Assembly: GCA_945871955.1 (NCBI GenBank)
Contig: CAMBXR010000002.1
Location: 1 to 64,000 of the forward strand
Direction of reading: 5' to 3'
DNA: 64,000 bases
Source: an uncultured Clostridium sp.
Lineage (GTDB): Bacteria; Bacillota; Clostridia; Peptostreptococcales; Peptostreptococcaceae
Below the pieces are notes generated by a model, which saw only the letters and a program-made list of their open reading frames with translations, had not been told where the DNA came from and ran no database searches. The position numbers were made by a program, and so were the translations under genes. This document shows positions 45,029 through 54,753 of this stretch, in pieces (positions within the stretch are counted from its first letter, which is position 1; every line of letters starts with the position of its first letter).

Positions 45029-45064
45029 GTTAATATCCCCCATTTTATTTATTTGAAACTAATT

Positions 45065-45946
45065 TTATAATCCAGCTTCATCTAATATTTTTGGAACATT
45101 TTCTTCTGCACCAATTGCCATTATATGTACACCGTCACAAAGATTTTCTTCTTTTAATTGTCTTATAAATTCACCTGCCATCTTAATACCTTCTTGTACA
45201 TAATTACCTTTACCAGCTGCTTTTAATCTTTCGATTTGATCGTCTGGAACAAATATACCAGGAACATTAGCTGTCATGAATTTAGCCATTCCAGGTGATT
45301 TTAGAGGAACTATACCTGCTAATATTTTGCAATCTAAGTCTTTAGTAAGTTCTCTAAATTTTCTCATATGTTCTATATCATAAACTGCTTGAGTTTGGAA
45401 GAATTTAGCCCCAGCAGCTATTTTCTTTTTCATTTTTAATAATTGAACTTCTATTGGATCATATTCAGGTGTAACACAAGCACCTAAGTAGAAGTTAGTT
45501 TTTCCTTGTAATTCAAGGCCTACACTATCAGTACCACTATTTAATGTAGAAGCTGTTTTTAATATACTTACAGAGTCTAAATCAAATACTGGCTTAGCTT
45601 GTGGGTGGTCACCTACACTTGTATGGTCACCAGTTAAAGCTAATAAGTTTTCTATACCAAATACACCAGCAGAAAGCATTTCTCCTTCTATGGCAATTCT
45701 ATTTCTATCTCTACCAGTCATTTGTATTACTGGTTCTAATCCTATATCTTTTAATAATTTACATGTTGCTAGAGATGTTGCTCTCATTACAGCTGATTGG
45801 AAATCAGTTACGTTTGCAGCGTGTACTCTTCCCACACATTTTTTAGCACATTCTAATAAATGAGAAAGATCTGTTCCTTTTGGTGGTGCCATTTCTGCAG
45901 TTACAGCAAATTCTCCTCTTTCCAATGCTTCTTGTAACTTACTCAT
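45065..45946 (-). CDS. metF: 5,10-methylenetetrahydrofolate reductase, MetF subunit
   Basis: A 293-residue TIM-barrel flavoprotein (AVTAEMAPPKGTDL start; LLALTGDH; FFQTQAVYD) that reduces methylene- to methyl-tetrahydrofolate. It lies immediately after metV, the zinc/Fe-S partner typical of acetogens, so the enzyme is probably the MetFV type, perhaps with further electron-input subunits elsewhere. Ribosome binding site AAAGGGGGA. Confidence 0.96.
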   Translation of the reverse strand: MSKLQEALERGEFAVTAEMAPPKGTDLSHLLECAKKCVGRVHAANVTDFQSAVMRATSLATCKLLKDIGLEPVIQMTGRDRNRIAIEGEMLSAGVFGIENLLALTGDHTSVGDHPQAKPVFDLDSVSILKTASTLNSGTDSVGLELQGKTNFYLGACVTPEYDPIEVQLLKMKKKIAAGAKFFQTQAVYDIEHMRKFRELTKDLDCKILAGIVPLKSPGMAKFMTANVPGIFVPDDQIERLKAAGKGNYVQEGIKMAGEFIRQLKEENLCDGVHIMAIGAEENVPKILDEAGL

Positions 45947-45976
45947 GAAAATAATCCCCCTTTATTTACCTAACTT

Positions 45977-46651
45977 TTAAGCTTCAGCTTCAGCTTTTTT
46001 ATTTGTATTATGTCTTCTTGGATTTAATTGTTTAGAATAGTCTTTTGGAGCTCTAACTTCTATTAAGTTATCTAATTGATCTAAAGCTTTAAGTCTCTCA
46101 TAAATTTTTACCCATGCACAATCATTTTCTGGATCAACTTCACATTTACCATTTTTAGCTCCACCACATGCACCATTTATTAAACCTTTAGCGCACATAG
46201 TTACTGGACAGATTCCTCCGGTCCAACCAAGTTCACATTCTCCACATGCTTTACAAGCTTCACCGAATTGACCAACTCTTTCTACTTCACCTATAAATAA
46301 AGTATTGTTAGCTGGGTAAACAGGAATATTTTGTTTTGCAACATTTTTGGCAACAGTTTGAGTACCATCACCACATGCTAATGATAATATTGCATCTGCA
46401 TCTTTTAACTCATTTTTCAATGATTTTAATTCTTTTTTACCTAATAATAGGTTGCATGCTGTATCTGGTAATAAATAACCTAATACTTCTTTACCTTCAG
46501 CTTCTAATAAAGCTTTCATTTCTTGTAACTCTGGTTCTCCACCTGTTTTACAAGCAGCAGCACATTCATTACATCCTACTAATATTATTTTTTTAGCATT
46601 TTTTAAAAATCCTAATATCTCAGACATTGGTTTTCTATCAGATACTACCAT
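45977..46651 (-). CDS. metV: Methylenetetrahydrofolate reductase partner protein MetV
   Basis: A 224-residue Cys-rich protein. An N-terminal VGCNECAAACKTGG and a later CKACGECELGWTGGICPVTMCAKGL match MetV, the Zn/Fe-S subunit that passes electrons to MetF. A tail Cys group (GACGGAKNGKCEVDPENDCAW) follows. It precedes metF by 30 bases. Ribosome binding site GGGGGGAA. Confidence 0.94.
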   Translation of the reverse strand: MVVSDRKPMSEILGFLKNAKKIILVGCNECAAACKTGGEPELQEMKALLEAEGKEVLGYLLPDTACNLLLGKKELKSLKNELKDADAILSLACGDGTQTVAKNVAKQNIPVYPANNTLFIGEVERVGQFGEACKACGECELGWTGGICPVTMCAKGLINGACGGAKNGKCEVDPENDCAWVKIYERLKALDQLDNLIEVRAPKDYSKQLNPRRHNTNKKAEAEA

Positions 46652-46715
46652 AGTTATTTCCCCCCATAGTTTTAACTATATCTTAATATATTTAGTCAAT
46701 ATATCTATATCTGCC

Positions 46716-47573
46716 TTATTTGTTATTTTGTTGCTTACATGCTTTTATTACATGTTTAGCAAGTATAGAAGTTGTAACTGAACCAACACCTGCTGGAACC
46801 GGAGTTACCATTGATGCTTTTCCTACAACATCATCTGTATCAACATCCCCGCAGATTCCTCCGCCTTCTGGTTTAGCATTTATACCAACATCTATAACTA
46901 CTGCACCTTCTTTAACATAATCTGCAGTTACCATTCTAGCTCTACCAACACCTGCAACTAATACATCTGCATCAGCACATACTTTTGGTAAATCTTGAGT
47001 TTTTGAATGACAAATTGTAACAGTAGCATTTTCACCTAGTAATAACATTGATACTGGCTTACCAACAACCATTGATCTACCTAATACAACTACTTTAGCT
47101 CCTTTTAGTGGAACATTATAGTGTTTTAATATTTCAACTACTGCTGTAGGAGTACATGGAGGGAATCCAGTTTTATCTCCTTCCATAAGTTTAGCAGTAT
47201 TCATTGGACTGAAACAGTCAACATCTTTTTCCGGTGCTATAACATTTTTAATTACTTCTTCATCTATTCCTTTTGGTAATGGTCTAAACGTTAATATACC
47301 ATGTACTGAAGAATCTTTATTTAATTTTTCTAAAGCCTCTATGTATTGTTCTTGAGTTGTATCTTCTGGCAACTCAGTAACTTCTGCAACTATACCTATA
47401 GTATCACATTTTTTAAGAGCACCTTTTTCATAAGAAAGGTCGTTTGGTTTTGCACCAACTCTTAAAATTGCTAATTTAGGTTGTATACCTTCTTTAACTA
47501 AGGCTTCACATTCACCTTTTAAAACTTCACTAAGAGCATCTCCAACTGGTTTTCCTTTAATTATTTCTCCCAC
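46716..47573 (-). CDS. folD: Methylenetetrahydrofolate dehydrogenase/cyclohydrolase FolD
   Basis: A 285-residue enzyme. Recognisable segments are SYEKGALKKCDTIGI (Tyr/Lys catalytic pair), PEKDVDCF, PCTPTAV and VVLGRSMVVGKP. It interconverts methylene-, methenyl- and formyl-tetrahydrofolate using NAD(P)H. A separate cyclohydrolase, FchA, is also encoded, so FolD may act mainly as the dehydrogenase. GTG start after GGGAGG. Confidence 0.96.
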   Translation of the reverse strand: MGEIIKGKPVGDALSEVLKGECEALVKEGIQPKLAILRVGAKPNDLSYEKGALKKCDTIGIVAEVTELPEDTTQEQYIEALEKLNKDSSVHGILTFRPLPKGIDEEVIKNVIAPEKDVDCFSPMNTAKLMEGDKTGFPPCTPTAVVEILKHYNVPLKGAKVVVLGRSMVVGKPVSMLLLGENATVTICHSKTQDLPKVCADADVLVAGVGRARMVTADYVKEGAVVIDVGINAKPEGGGICGDVDTDDVVGKASMVTPVPAGVGSVTTSILAKHVIKACKQQNNK

Positions 47574-47675
47574 TATTTTAATCCTCCCAAATTTTCAAAA
47601 GTATTTTCCGTCTAGTATTTAATTTAATTATATACCTATATTTTTAATTGCGCTTTTATATAAATGGTTTTATAT

Positions 47676-47712
47676 AAAAATATATTATAATTCAAAGTCA
47701 TAATATATTTTT
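47676..47712 (-). other. AT-rich hairpin at the end of fchA
   Basis: Stem AAAAATATATTAT / ATAATATATTTTT, overlapping the last bases of fchA and followed by TATATAAAACC. A weak terminator or attenuator between fchA and folD. Confidence 0.5.
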
Positions 47713-48343
47713 ATCCTAAAACCACTAATACCTTTTTATAGACTTCGTCACATATTTTTACACCGTCTTCAACTAACTTATTACACTCTTTTTCTATTTT
47801 CTCTGCATATTCTCTATCTTTCATAGAATTAACATTGATTATTACATTTAATTGTCCTGATAATATGGCAGCTCTTAAACATTGAACACCACATCCAACA
47901 TCACTTATTGCAAGCTTTGAACCTTTATCAACTAACTCTTCATGTAATTTTATAGAATCATAACATAATCTAACTATATTCATAGGTACTTCACATGCAA
48001 CTTTTAAGCATTTTTCCATTGTTTCTGCTTTATATTGTTTTTCTTCTTCAGTTGTAGTCGGAAGACCATATGCTTTAGATAATGGGAAAAATCCCTCTGC
48101 ATCTTTGTCTATCATAGACAGCAATTCTTCTTCTAATTTTGCTGCTTTTTCTAATATTTCTTGAATAGCTTCTTCATACTGAGCATATTTTTTCTTTCCA
48201 GTAGTTAAGTTACAAACCATGCTACCTAAAGCCATTCCTATAGCTCCAGCAAGTGCAGCAGCTCCTCCTCCACCTGGTACAGCAGCTTTAGAAGCTAATA
48301 CCTCTATAAAATCCACACAACTTTTTTGTGCTATTTTTTCCAT
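47711..48343 (-). CDS. fchA: Methenyltetrahydrofolate cyclohydrolase FchA
   Basis: A 210-residue helical protein of the formiminotransferase-cyclodeaminase family. A VPGGGGAAALAGAIGMALGSMV segment forms the folate site. It hydrates methenyl-tetrahydrofolate to formyl-tetrahydrofolate (reversed in acetogenesis). It sits between fhs and folD as in C. difficile-type clusters. Ribosome binding site AAGGAGG. Confidence 0.95.
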   Translation of the reverse strand: MEKIAQKSCVDFIEVLASKAAVPGGGGAAALAGAIGMALGSMVCNLTTGKKKYAQYEEAIQEILEKAAKLEEELLSMIDKDAEGFFPLSKAYGLPTTTEEEKQYKAETMEKCLKVACEVPMNIVRLCYDSIKLHEELVDKGSKLAISDVGCGVQCLRAAILSGQLNVIINVNSMKDREYAEKIEKECNKLVEDGVKICDEVYKKVLVVLG

Positions 48344-48384
48344 AAAAATTTATGCCTCCTTAATTATTCAAGGTTAATTAGAAG

Positions 48385-48410
48385 GTAGTGCACAATATTT
48401 TGTGCACTAC
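48385..48410 (-). other. Intercistronic hairpin between fhs and fchA
   Basis: A perfect 10-bp stem GTAGTGCACA / TGTGCACTAC with a 6-base loop and no T run. Confidence 0.7.
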
Positions 48411-48437
48411 TTTCTTTATAGTTTTTAAATCAAAATC

Positions 48438-50111
48438 CTAGAATAATCCTGAAATTACTCCATTTTCATCAACATCTATTCTTTCAGCAGCTGGACGTTT
48501 TGGAAGACCTGGCATTTTCATTATTTCACCAGTTAATGCAACAACAAATCCTGCACCAGCAGAAACTGTTACTTGTCTAACTGTAATATTAAATCCTGTT
48601 GGTCTACCTAATACGTTAAGATCATCAGTTAAAGAATATTGAGTTTTAGCCATACAAACTGGCATATTACCAAATCCTAAGCTTTCTAGTCTTTCTAATT
48701 CTTTTTTAGCTTTAGGAGTAAATACAACACCGTCAGCTCCGTATATCTTAGTAGATACAGCTTCTATTTTTTGTGCTAATGTTAAATCATCTTCATAGCA
48801 GAATTGGAAGTCATTTGGTTGTTCGCAAAGTCTTAATACTTCTTCAGCAAGTTCAATTCCACCTTCTCCACCTTTAGCCCATACTTGAGATAAAGCTACA
48901 TTAACACCTAATTCTTTACATTTAGCTCTTACTAATTCAACTTCAGCTTGAGTATCTGTAGGGAATTCATTTATAGCTACTACTGCTGGTAATTTATAAA
49001 CTTGAGTTATATTTTCAACGTGTTTTAATAAGTTTGGTATACCTGCTTCTAGAGCTTCTAAGTTTTCATTATTTAATTGATCTTTTGGAACTCCACCGTT
49101 ATATTTAAGTGCTCTAACTGTAGCAACTATTATAACAGCATCTGGTTTTAAGTTAGCCATTCTACATTTTATATCTAAGAATTTTTCAGCACCAAGGTCA
49201 GCACCGAATCCACCTTCAGTAACAACATAATCTGCAAAATGCATAGCCATTCTTGTAGCTATAACTGAGTTACAACCATGTGCTATATTAGCGAATGGTC
49301 CACCATGTACAAATGCAGGTGTTCCTTCTAGAGTTTGAACTAGATTTGGTTTTAGGGCATCTTTTAATAATGCAGCCATAGCACCATTAGCTTTTAATTG
49401 TTCAGCTGTAACTGGTTGACCTTCATAGTTATAACCAACAACTATTCTACCTAATCTAGCTTTTAAATCCATAATATCACTTGCTAAACAGAAAGCAGCC
49501 ATAACTTCTGAAGCAACTGTTATATCAAATCCATCTTCTCTTGCAACACCATCAGCTCTAGCTCCTAAACCATCGACAACATTTCTAAGTTGTCTATCGT
49601 TCATGTCTACGCATCTTCTCCAAGTAATAGTTCTTATATCTATTCCAAGTTCATTTCCTTGATGGATATGGTTATCTAACATTGCAGCTAATAAGTTGTT
49701 AGCAGCACCTATAGCATGGAAGTCACCTGTAAAGTGTAAGTTTATATCTTCCATTGGAACAACTTGTGCATATCCTCCACCTGCAGCTCCACCTTTTATA
49801 CCAAATACAGGTCCTAAAGAAGGTTCTCTTAATGCAACAAGTACATTTTTACCTAATTTATTTAATGCATCTGCAACACCTATAGTTGTAGTTGTTTTTC
49901 CTTCCCCAGCTGGAGTTGGGTTAATAGCTGTAGTTAATATTAATTTAGCTTTTTTACCTGTTTCTTTTTTTAGTAGATTGTAATCAACTTTAGCTTTATA
50001 TTTACCATATAACTCTAAGTCATCTTCTGTTAAACCTAGTTTTTTACCTATTTCCCTAATATCTAGAGGTTTTGCCTCTTGAGCAATTTCAATATCAGAT
50101 TTGAATCCCAT
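48438..50111 (-). CDS. fhs: Formate-tetrahydrofolate ligase
   Basis: A 557-residue ATP-dependent formyl-tetrahydrofolate synthetase, the first tetrahydrofolate step of the methyl branch. The P loop ([13 protein letters not shown]), [19 protein letters not shown] and [12 protein letters not shown] segments are conserved. Start ATG 50111 follows GGGAGG; the longer frame adds 38 Lys/Ile-rich residues from a non-coding leader. Formate may come from PflB (9.8 kb), since no formate dehydrogenase gene is seen in the window. Confidence 0.98.
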   Translation of the reverse strand: MGFKSDIEIAQEAKPLDIREIGKKLGLTEDDLELYGKYKAKVDYNLLKKETGKKAKLILTTAINPTPAGEGKTTTTIGVADALNKLGKNVLVALREPSLGPVFGIKGGAAGGGYAQVVPMEDINLHFTGDFHAIGAANNLLAAMLDNHIHQGNELGIDIRTITWRRCVDMNDRQLRNVVDGLGARADGVAREDGFDITVASEVMAAFCLASDIMDLKARLGRIVVGYNYEGQPVTAEQLKANGAMAALLKDALKPNLVQTLEGTPAFVHGGPFANIAHGCNSVIATRMAMHFADYVVTEGGFGADLGAEKFLDIKCRMANLKPDAVIIVATVRALKYNGGVPKDQLNNENLEALEAGIPNLLKHVENITQVYKLPAVVAINEFPTDTQAEVELVRAKCKELGVNVALSQVWAKGGEGGIELAEEVLRLCEQPNDFQFCYEDDLTLAQKIEAVSTKIYGADGVVFTPKAKKELERLESLGFGNMPVCMAKTQYSLTDDLNVLGRPTGFNITVRQVTVSAGAGFVVALTGEIMKMPGLPKRPAAERIDVDENGVISGLF

Positions 50112-50190
50112 AACAATATTCCTCCCACAGTTTTTATAATAATCAGCAAAAGTAATCTTAATAATTACTTTTTGCTGTTTTATTTTTATT

Positions 50191-50985
50191 TTATAAAGCT
50201 TGAACTGTTCTAGCTTTAATTTCAACTAGTCTATCTTTTATGGCTTTAATTTCTTTTCTAGTTGCTTCACTTGTATCGTAAGGAGATTGATTTGATCTGT
50301 CTGAATCAATTACATCTTGGTTATAATGAATAAACCCTAAAGCTTCACCATCTTCTAGATTGTTTTTTATAAAGTCTATATCTTTATCATCTCTCATTTT
50401 ATTTCCAACTACGTATACTTTTTTTACACCTATATCATTACCAAGTTTTTTAACTTTTCTATAAGTTTGTAAACTTCTTTCACCAGGCTCAACTACTACT
50501 ATAAAAGCATCTACTCCTTGAGCTGTACCTCTTCCTAAGTGTTCAATTCCTGCTTCCATATCCATTACAACTACATCCTTATTTTGTAATATAAGGTGTG
50601 AACATAATCTTTTTAGTAGAACATGTTCTGGACAAACACATCCTGAACCTCCTGTATCTACTGTACCTAATGTAAGTAATCCTACACCATTATGTTCTTT
50701 GCAATATTTCTCTGGAATATCATCTACTTTTGGATTTAATTTAAACATTTTATTAAATGTACCTTCACTAGTAGCAGTTCTTTCTGATACTAGTTTTTTC
50801 ATTTCAGATATTGGTACAATTGATTCATAAACATCTTTTGGAAAACCTAATGCTAAGGCTAAGTTGGCATCTGGATCAGCATCTACTGCTACCACTCTAT
50901 AACCTTCATCTGCAAACATTCTTGAAATCATTGAGGCAAATGTTGTTTTACCAACTCCACCTTTTCCTGTTATCGCTATTTTCAT
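50191..50985 (-). CDS. cooC: CO dehydrogenase nickel-insertion ATPase CooC
   Basis: A 264-residue MinD/ParA-like ATPase. P loop [11 protein letters not shown] (6-16), a CVCPEH motif (CxC nickel/zinc site at the dimer interface in characterised CooC1) and [14 protein letters not shown] are present. It supports ATP-dependent nickel insertion into CooS, whose gene lies directly upstream. Ribosome binding site GAGGGAG. Confidence 0.95.
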   Translation of the reverse strand: MKIAITGKGGVGKTTFASMISRMFADEGYRVVAVDADPDANLALALGFPKDVYESIVPISEMKKLVSERTATSEGTFNKMFKLNPKVDDIPEKYCKEHNGVGLLTLGTVDTGGSGCVCPEHVLLKRLCSHLILQNKDVVVMDMEAGIEHLGRGTAQGVDAFIVVVEPGERSLQTYRKVKKLGNDIGVKKVYVVGNKMRDDKDIDFIKNNLEDGEALGFIHYNQDVIDSDRSNQSPYDTSEATRKEIKAIKDRLVEIKARTVQAL

Positions 50986-51062
50986 TTTTCTCCCTCATCT
51001 CCCGCTTTTAATATATTGTCATAAAGTAACTAAAAACTTTATTTTAATTAATTTTATGTAAG

Positions 51063-51099
51063 ATTAGTCTATTATTATAAAATTCAACAATAGACTAAT
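51063..51099 (-). other. Intercistronic hairpin between cooS and cooC
   Basis: An 11-bp stem ATTAGTCTATT / AATAGACTAAT with a 15-base loop and no T run, so not a clear terminator. Confidence 0.65.
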
Positions 51100-51120
51100 T
51101 TTTATGATTTATTTTATTTT

Positions 51121-53079
51121 TTATTCAGCTGCTTCAGCTAATCTTTTATTTAAAACTTTTTCTTGATATAATTCTTCAAAGTGTGGACGTTTAGCTTCTA
51201 TATCATCCATTATCATATGAGCTAATTCAACTGGATTTTCGTTTACATGGAAGCAAGCACCAACTTTATCTTTTAATCCACCACATAATAATTCAACTGC
51301 TTTATCTGATCCTGTAACAGGAGGCATAACACCTAAATAAGTATCTATACCAGAGCAAACTACATAAGTACCTATAGCTACTGCTTTTTCTGACATCCAT
51401 TCTGGAGCACAACCAGCAACTGGTAAATCACTTATATCCATATTGCAAGCATTCGCTACTATTGAACATATATTTAATATACGAGAGTTATCAACACAAG
51501 ATCCTAAGTGGATAACAGGTGGTATATCAACTAAATCACAAACTGTAGCCAAACCTTTTCCTGCATATTTATGAGCATTTTCTTTTAACATTAATCCATT
51601 CTTAGCTGCTGCAGAAGCACCACATCCTGTAGTAACTACTAAGAAATCATTTTTAATTAATTCTTTTATTATAGTTAAATGGTTATAGTTAGATGGTGTT
51701 CTAGCATTGTTACATCCAACAACACCAACAACCCCTCTTATTACACCAGAAGCTAAAACATCTATTAATGGTTTTACAGTATCCATTTCATCTATTTGAG
51801 TATTAACAACATTATTTAATTGACCAACTATAGCTTCTTCAGCATAACCAACCATACCTTCTGATTTTAATTCTGGAACTAAAACTTTAGATTTATCTCT
51901 GTTTTTAAAGTTCATTATAGCTTCTCTAACTATTGTTTTAGCATCTTCCATAGCTGTATCTTCATGGAATTCCATGTAAGTAGATCCAGTTATTCTAGCT
52001 TTTGGAGATGTTGTTATAAATTTAGTATGGTAATTAGTTGCTAAATCAGCCAATGCTGGGAATATACATTGAACGTCAACTATCATAGCTTCAACTGCAC
52101 CAGTTATTATAGCTAATTCTTGTTGATGGAAGTCACCTGCTATTTTTATACCATGTCTCATTGTTAATTCATTACCTGTACAGCATATACCTGATAGAGT
52201 TATTCCATCTGCTCCAACTTCTTTAGCTAATTCTTGCATTTCTGGTAATTCAGCTGCTGCAACTATCATTTCTGATAATGTTGGCTCATGTCCATGTAGT
52301 ATTATATTTACATTATTTCCAGCTAATACATTTAAGTTAGCTTCTGTATGAACTGGTTTTGGAGTACCAAATAATATATCTGATATCATTGTTCCTATCA
52401 TAGATCCAGCCCAACCATCTGCCATAGAACATCTCATAGCCATAATTATAAGAGATTCTAAGTCAGCACAACATCCTATATGAGTTGAATGCATTACTGT
52501 AGCTATTTCTCTATCTATAGCTCTCGGTTCTATTCCTAAGTTATGCCATATTTCTTGTCTTACTTTTGGAGCTCTTTTTAATAATTTAGATACACCAAAT
52601 GGTTTACCAAATTCCATTAAACATACTTCAGCTACTTCATGAGCTAATTCATATATATCTTTACCTTCAGGATCTACATCCATAAATTTAGCAAATTCAA
52701 CTAGTTTTTCAGGTTCTTTTACTTGATAATCTCCGCCTGGCTTAGTTAATGCTAATGTATGAGTTATATCTCTAGCATGGTCTGAATGGGCAGCGCTACC
52801 AGCAGCACACATTCTAGCAAAGTTTCTACCAACTATAGTATGCTCGTCAGCTCCACAAAGTCCTCTTGGAGTTTTTGCACTTATTCTACAAGGCCCCATA
52901 CCACAGTTTCTACAACATACACCTTGAAGTCCAAATCCACATTGTACTTTATATCCTAATTTTCTTTTATACATTGTGTCAACGCCATCTTTTTCAGCTT
53001 TTTCTATTAATACTTTACTATTTAAATCTACTGTCATATTTTGCATTTGCTCAAGAACGTTAATCTCTTTTTTTTCCAT
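51121..53079 (-). CDS. cooS: Carbon monoxide dehydrogenase, catalytic subunit (Ni-Fe-S)
   Basis: A 652-residue enzyme reducing CO2 to CO at the NiFe4S4 C-cluster. N-terminal cysteines for the D and B clusters are at 47, 55, 56, 59, 64 and 75 (CGFGLQGVCCRNCGMGPC). Downstream Cys/His ligand regions (HSTHIGCCADLES, GICCTGNE, GVVGCNNAR, TTGCGASAAAK, HLGSCVDNSR) fit the C-cluster. Start ATG 53079 follows GAGGGGAA; the 25-residue upstream extension is not conserved-looking. First gene of the cluster. Confidence 0.98.
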   Translation of the reverse strand: MEKKEINVLEQMQNMTVDLNSKVLIEKAEKDGVDTMYKRKLGYKVQCGFGLQGVCCRNCGMGPCRISAKTPRGLCGADEHTIVGRNFARMCAAGSAAHSDHARDITHTLALTKPGGDYQVKEPEKLVEFAKFMDVDPEGKDIYELAHEVAEVCLMEFGKPFGVSKLLKRAPKVRQEIWHNLGIEPRAIDREIATVMHSTHIGCCADLESLIIMAMRCSMADGWAGSMIGTMISDILFGTPKPVHTEANLNVLAGNNVNIILHGHEPTLSEMIVAAAELPEMQELAKEVGADGITLSGICCTGNELTMRHGIKIAGDFHQQELAIITGAVEAMIVDVQCIFPALADLATNYHTKFITTSPKARITGSTYMEFHEDTAMEDAKTIVREAIMNFKNRDKSKVLVPELKSEGMVGYAEEAIVGQLNNVVNTQIDEMDTVKPLIDVLASGVIRGVVGVVGCNNARTPSNYNHLTIIKELIKNDFLVVTTGCGASAAAKNGLMLKENAHKYAGKGLATVCDLVDIPPVIHLGSCVDNSRILNICSIVANACNMDISDLPVAGCAPEWMSEKAVAIGTYVVCSGIDTYLGVMPPVTGSDKAVELLCGGLKDKVGACFHVNENPVELAHMIMDDIEAKRPHFEELYQEKVLNKRLAEAAE

Positions 53080-53195
53080 ATTCTTTTTCCCCTCTTTGTA
53101 ATTTTTTAACCCTTTTTTTGAAATAACAAAAAGATGTCTTAATATATATTTCAATATATTTTAAGAAATATATTACAAGCAACGTTATTTAAAGA

Positions 53196-53270
53196 TTGTT
53201 AAATTAATTTTTATTCAAAAATTAATTTTTTAACAAGAACAAACAAATAATGTTATATTCATATAACATT
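53196..53270 (-). promoter_or_regulatory. Palindromes upstream of cooS (candidate operators)
   Basis: Two inverted repeats lie 117-191 bases before cooS. One is TTGTTAA (53196-53202) and TTAACAA (53230-53236), with Rex-like half-sites but a 27-base gap. The other is a perfect AATGTTATA-TTCA-TATAACATT (53249-53270). A weak promoter-like TTGCTT on the minus strand near 53280-53275 puts the second palindrome around the -10 region. Regulator unknown. Confidence 0.4.
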
Positions 53271-53548
53271 TAACTAAAGCAAATCTCCATTCTTGACTAT
53301 ATAGTTGTAAAAAATTGTTTTTATATTGAAATTTTAAAATGTCTGAATTTATTTATAGATTAGTATATTTTAGATTAGATATATATTGAATGATTGTAAT
53401 TTTTTCCATTTAATTACTTTAATTAAATTATATAATAAATTAACTAAATTGTATACCGATTTATATTTCAAAAGTAAGATTTGTAATTATTCTTTTTTTT
53501 ATTTCTCATATAGAATAGATAAGCTGATAAATATAATTCTTTTAATTA
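53271..53548. other. AT-rich intergenic region upstream of cooS
   Basis: Nothing further supportable. An 80-codon plus-strand frame (53386-53628) has no ribosome binding site and overlaps a terminator and the neighbouring gene end. Confidence 0.5.
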
Positions 53549-53549
53549 A

Positions 53550-53586
53550 AAAAGCTATAAGTAAGATTCATATCTTATTTATAGCT
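53550..53586 (-). terminator. Terminator after the TPR protein gene
   Basis: Stem AGCTATAA.TAAGAT and its complement with loop TGAA, then six T on the minus strand. Confidence 0.85.
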
Positions 53587-53604
53587 CTATTTCAATTATT
53601 TCTA

Positions 53605-54753
53605 TTAATTAACTCTATAATTATCTAATTCTCTCATACAAGATATTGTTATTTCATCTTCTGGATTTAATTCATAAGCTCTTTCTATATAGTAAATTGC
53701 ATCATCTATATTACCCGTATTTAGATATGCCATTCCTAGATTACAAAGTATTTCTGGATCTTCTTTTATTTTAGCAGCTTGCTCTAAAAGTTCCACAGCT
53801 CTTTCCATATTGAATAAAGATGCTTCACATAATGCTAATTCAACTAAAGTATCAACTTGATTTGGTTTTATCATTAATATTTTATCAAAATAGTGAATAG
53901 CTCTGTCCATTTCACCCATATTTTTATATGCTATACCTATTATAAATAAAAGGTTCCACCAATCTCCATATTGTTCTTCTAAAGGTAATAATTTATCAAG
54001 ACCTTCTTCAAATTTTCCTTGGAATACTAAAGTATATCCTTCTTCATATTGTACTTTATAATCCATTTTACCTATGTTTTCTTGTACTTCAGCCATTATA
54101 TCTTCATCTAATCCAAGTTTTATAGCTTCTTCCCATATTACTTTAGCTTTTATATATTGGCTTTGGTTGTAATAATGGTATCCTAAGTGATAATATGCAA
54201 GAGCAAAGTTTTCATCCATATTTATTATTTTTTCTAATTTTTCTCCTGCTTCTAATAAAAATGCATTCATTCCTTGAGCATCTCCATCTTTTTGATAAGA
54301 TGTTGCTACTTCTTGGCAGACTATTGCATAATTATAAAGACCTTCTATATCATCAGGATATAAAGTTACTAATGCTTTGATGTATATTAATGAGTCTGTA
54401 GTTTCTCCTAATTCAAAATATTTTCTAGACATATATCCAGCATAAGCTCTTACATCAAAGTTTACCTTCTTCTCAAGAGCTGCTAAGAATTTTTTGTATT
54501 CTTCATTGTATCTAAATTCTGGATCAATACCTATTATATATATCATGGCATCTGCTATAGACATAGAATTTAATCCATCTTGAGCAGTTTTTTCTTTTAT
54601 ACCTTTTACAAGAACCTCATTTTTTATAGGAACATGTAGACCATCTTTTGGTATTTCATAACCATCTAAGTGGAAGTCTCCATCTCTTTTAACAGTTATA
54701 AATGCAAGCTCTTCTGTTTTTTTAAGTAAATATTTATCTATCTTAAACTTCAT
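53605..54753 (-). CDS. Tetratricopeptide repeat protein
   Basis: A 382-residue soluble protein with several TPR units in the C-terminal two thirds (for example ALAYYHLGYHYYNQSQYIKAKVIWEEA, then DRAIHYFDKILMIKPNQ and PEILCNLGMAYLNTGNIDDAIYYIERAYELNPED). TPRs mediate protein contacts; the partner is unknown. Its start lies within the last 11 bases of the upstream B12-binding radical SAM gene, so the two are translationally coupled and may work together. Confidence 0.9.
   Translation of the reverse strand: MKFKIDKYLLKKTEELAFITVKRDGDFHLDGYEIPKDGLHVPIKNEVLVKGIKEKTAQDGLNSMSIADAMIYIIGIDPEFRYNEEYKKFLAALEKKVNFDVRAYAGYMSRKYFELGETTDSLIYIKALVTLYPDDIEGLYNYAIVCQEVATSYQKDGDAQGMNAFLLEAGEKLEKIINMDENFALAYYHLGYHYYNQSQYIKAKVIWEEAIKLGLDEDIMAEVQENIGKMDYKVQYEEGYTLVFQGKFEEGLDKLLPLEEQYGDWWNLLFIIGIAYKNMGEMDRAIHYFDKILMIKPNQVDTLVELALCEASLFNMERAVELLEQAAKIKEDPEILCNLGMAYLNTGNIDDAIYYIERAYELNPEDEITISCMRELDNYRVN

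Noticed and set aside
53386..53628. 80-codon plus-strand frame upstream of cooS
   Set aside because: No ribosome binding site, composition typical of AT-rich non-coding DNA, and it runs through a terminator into the end of the TPR gene.
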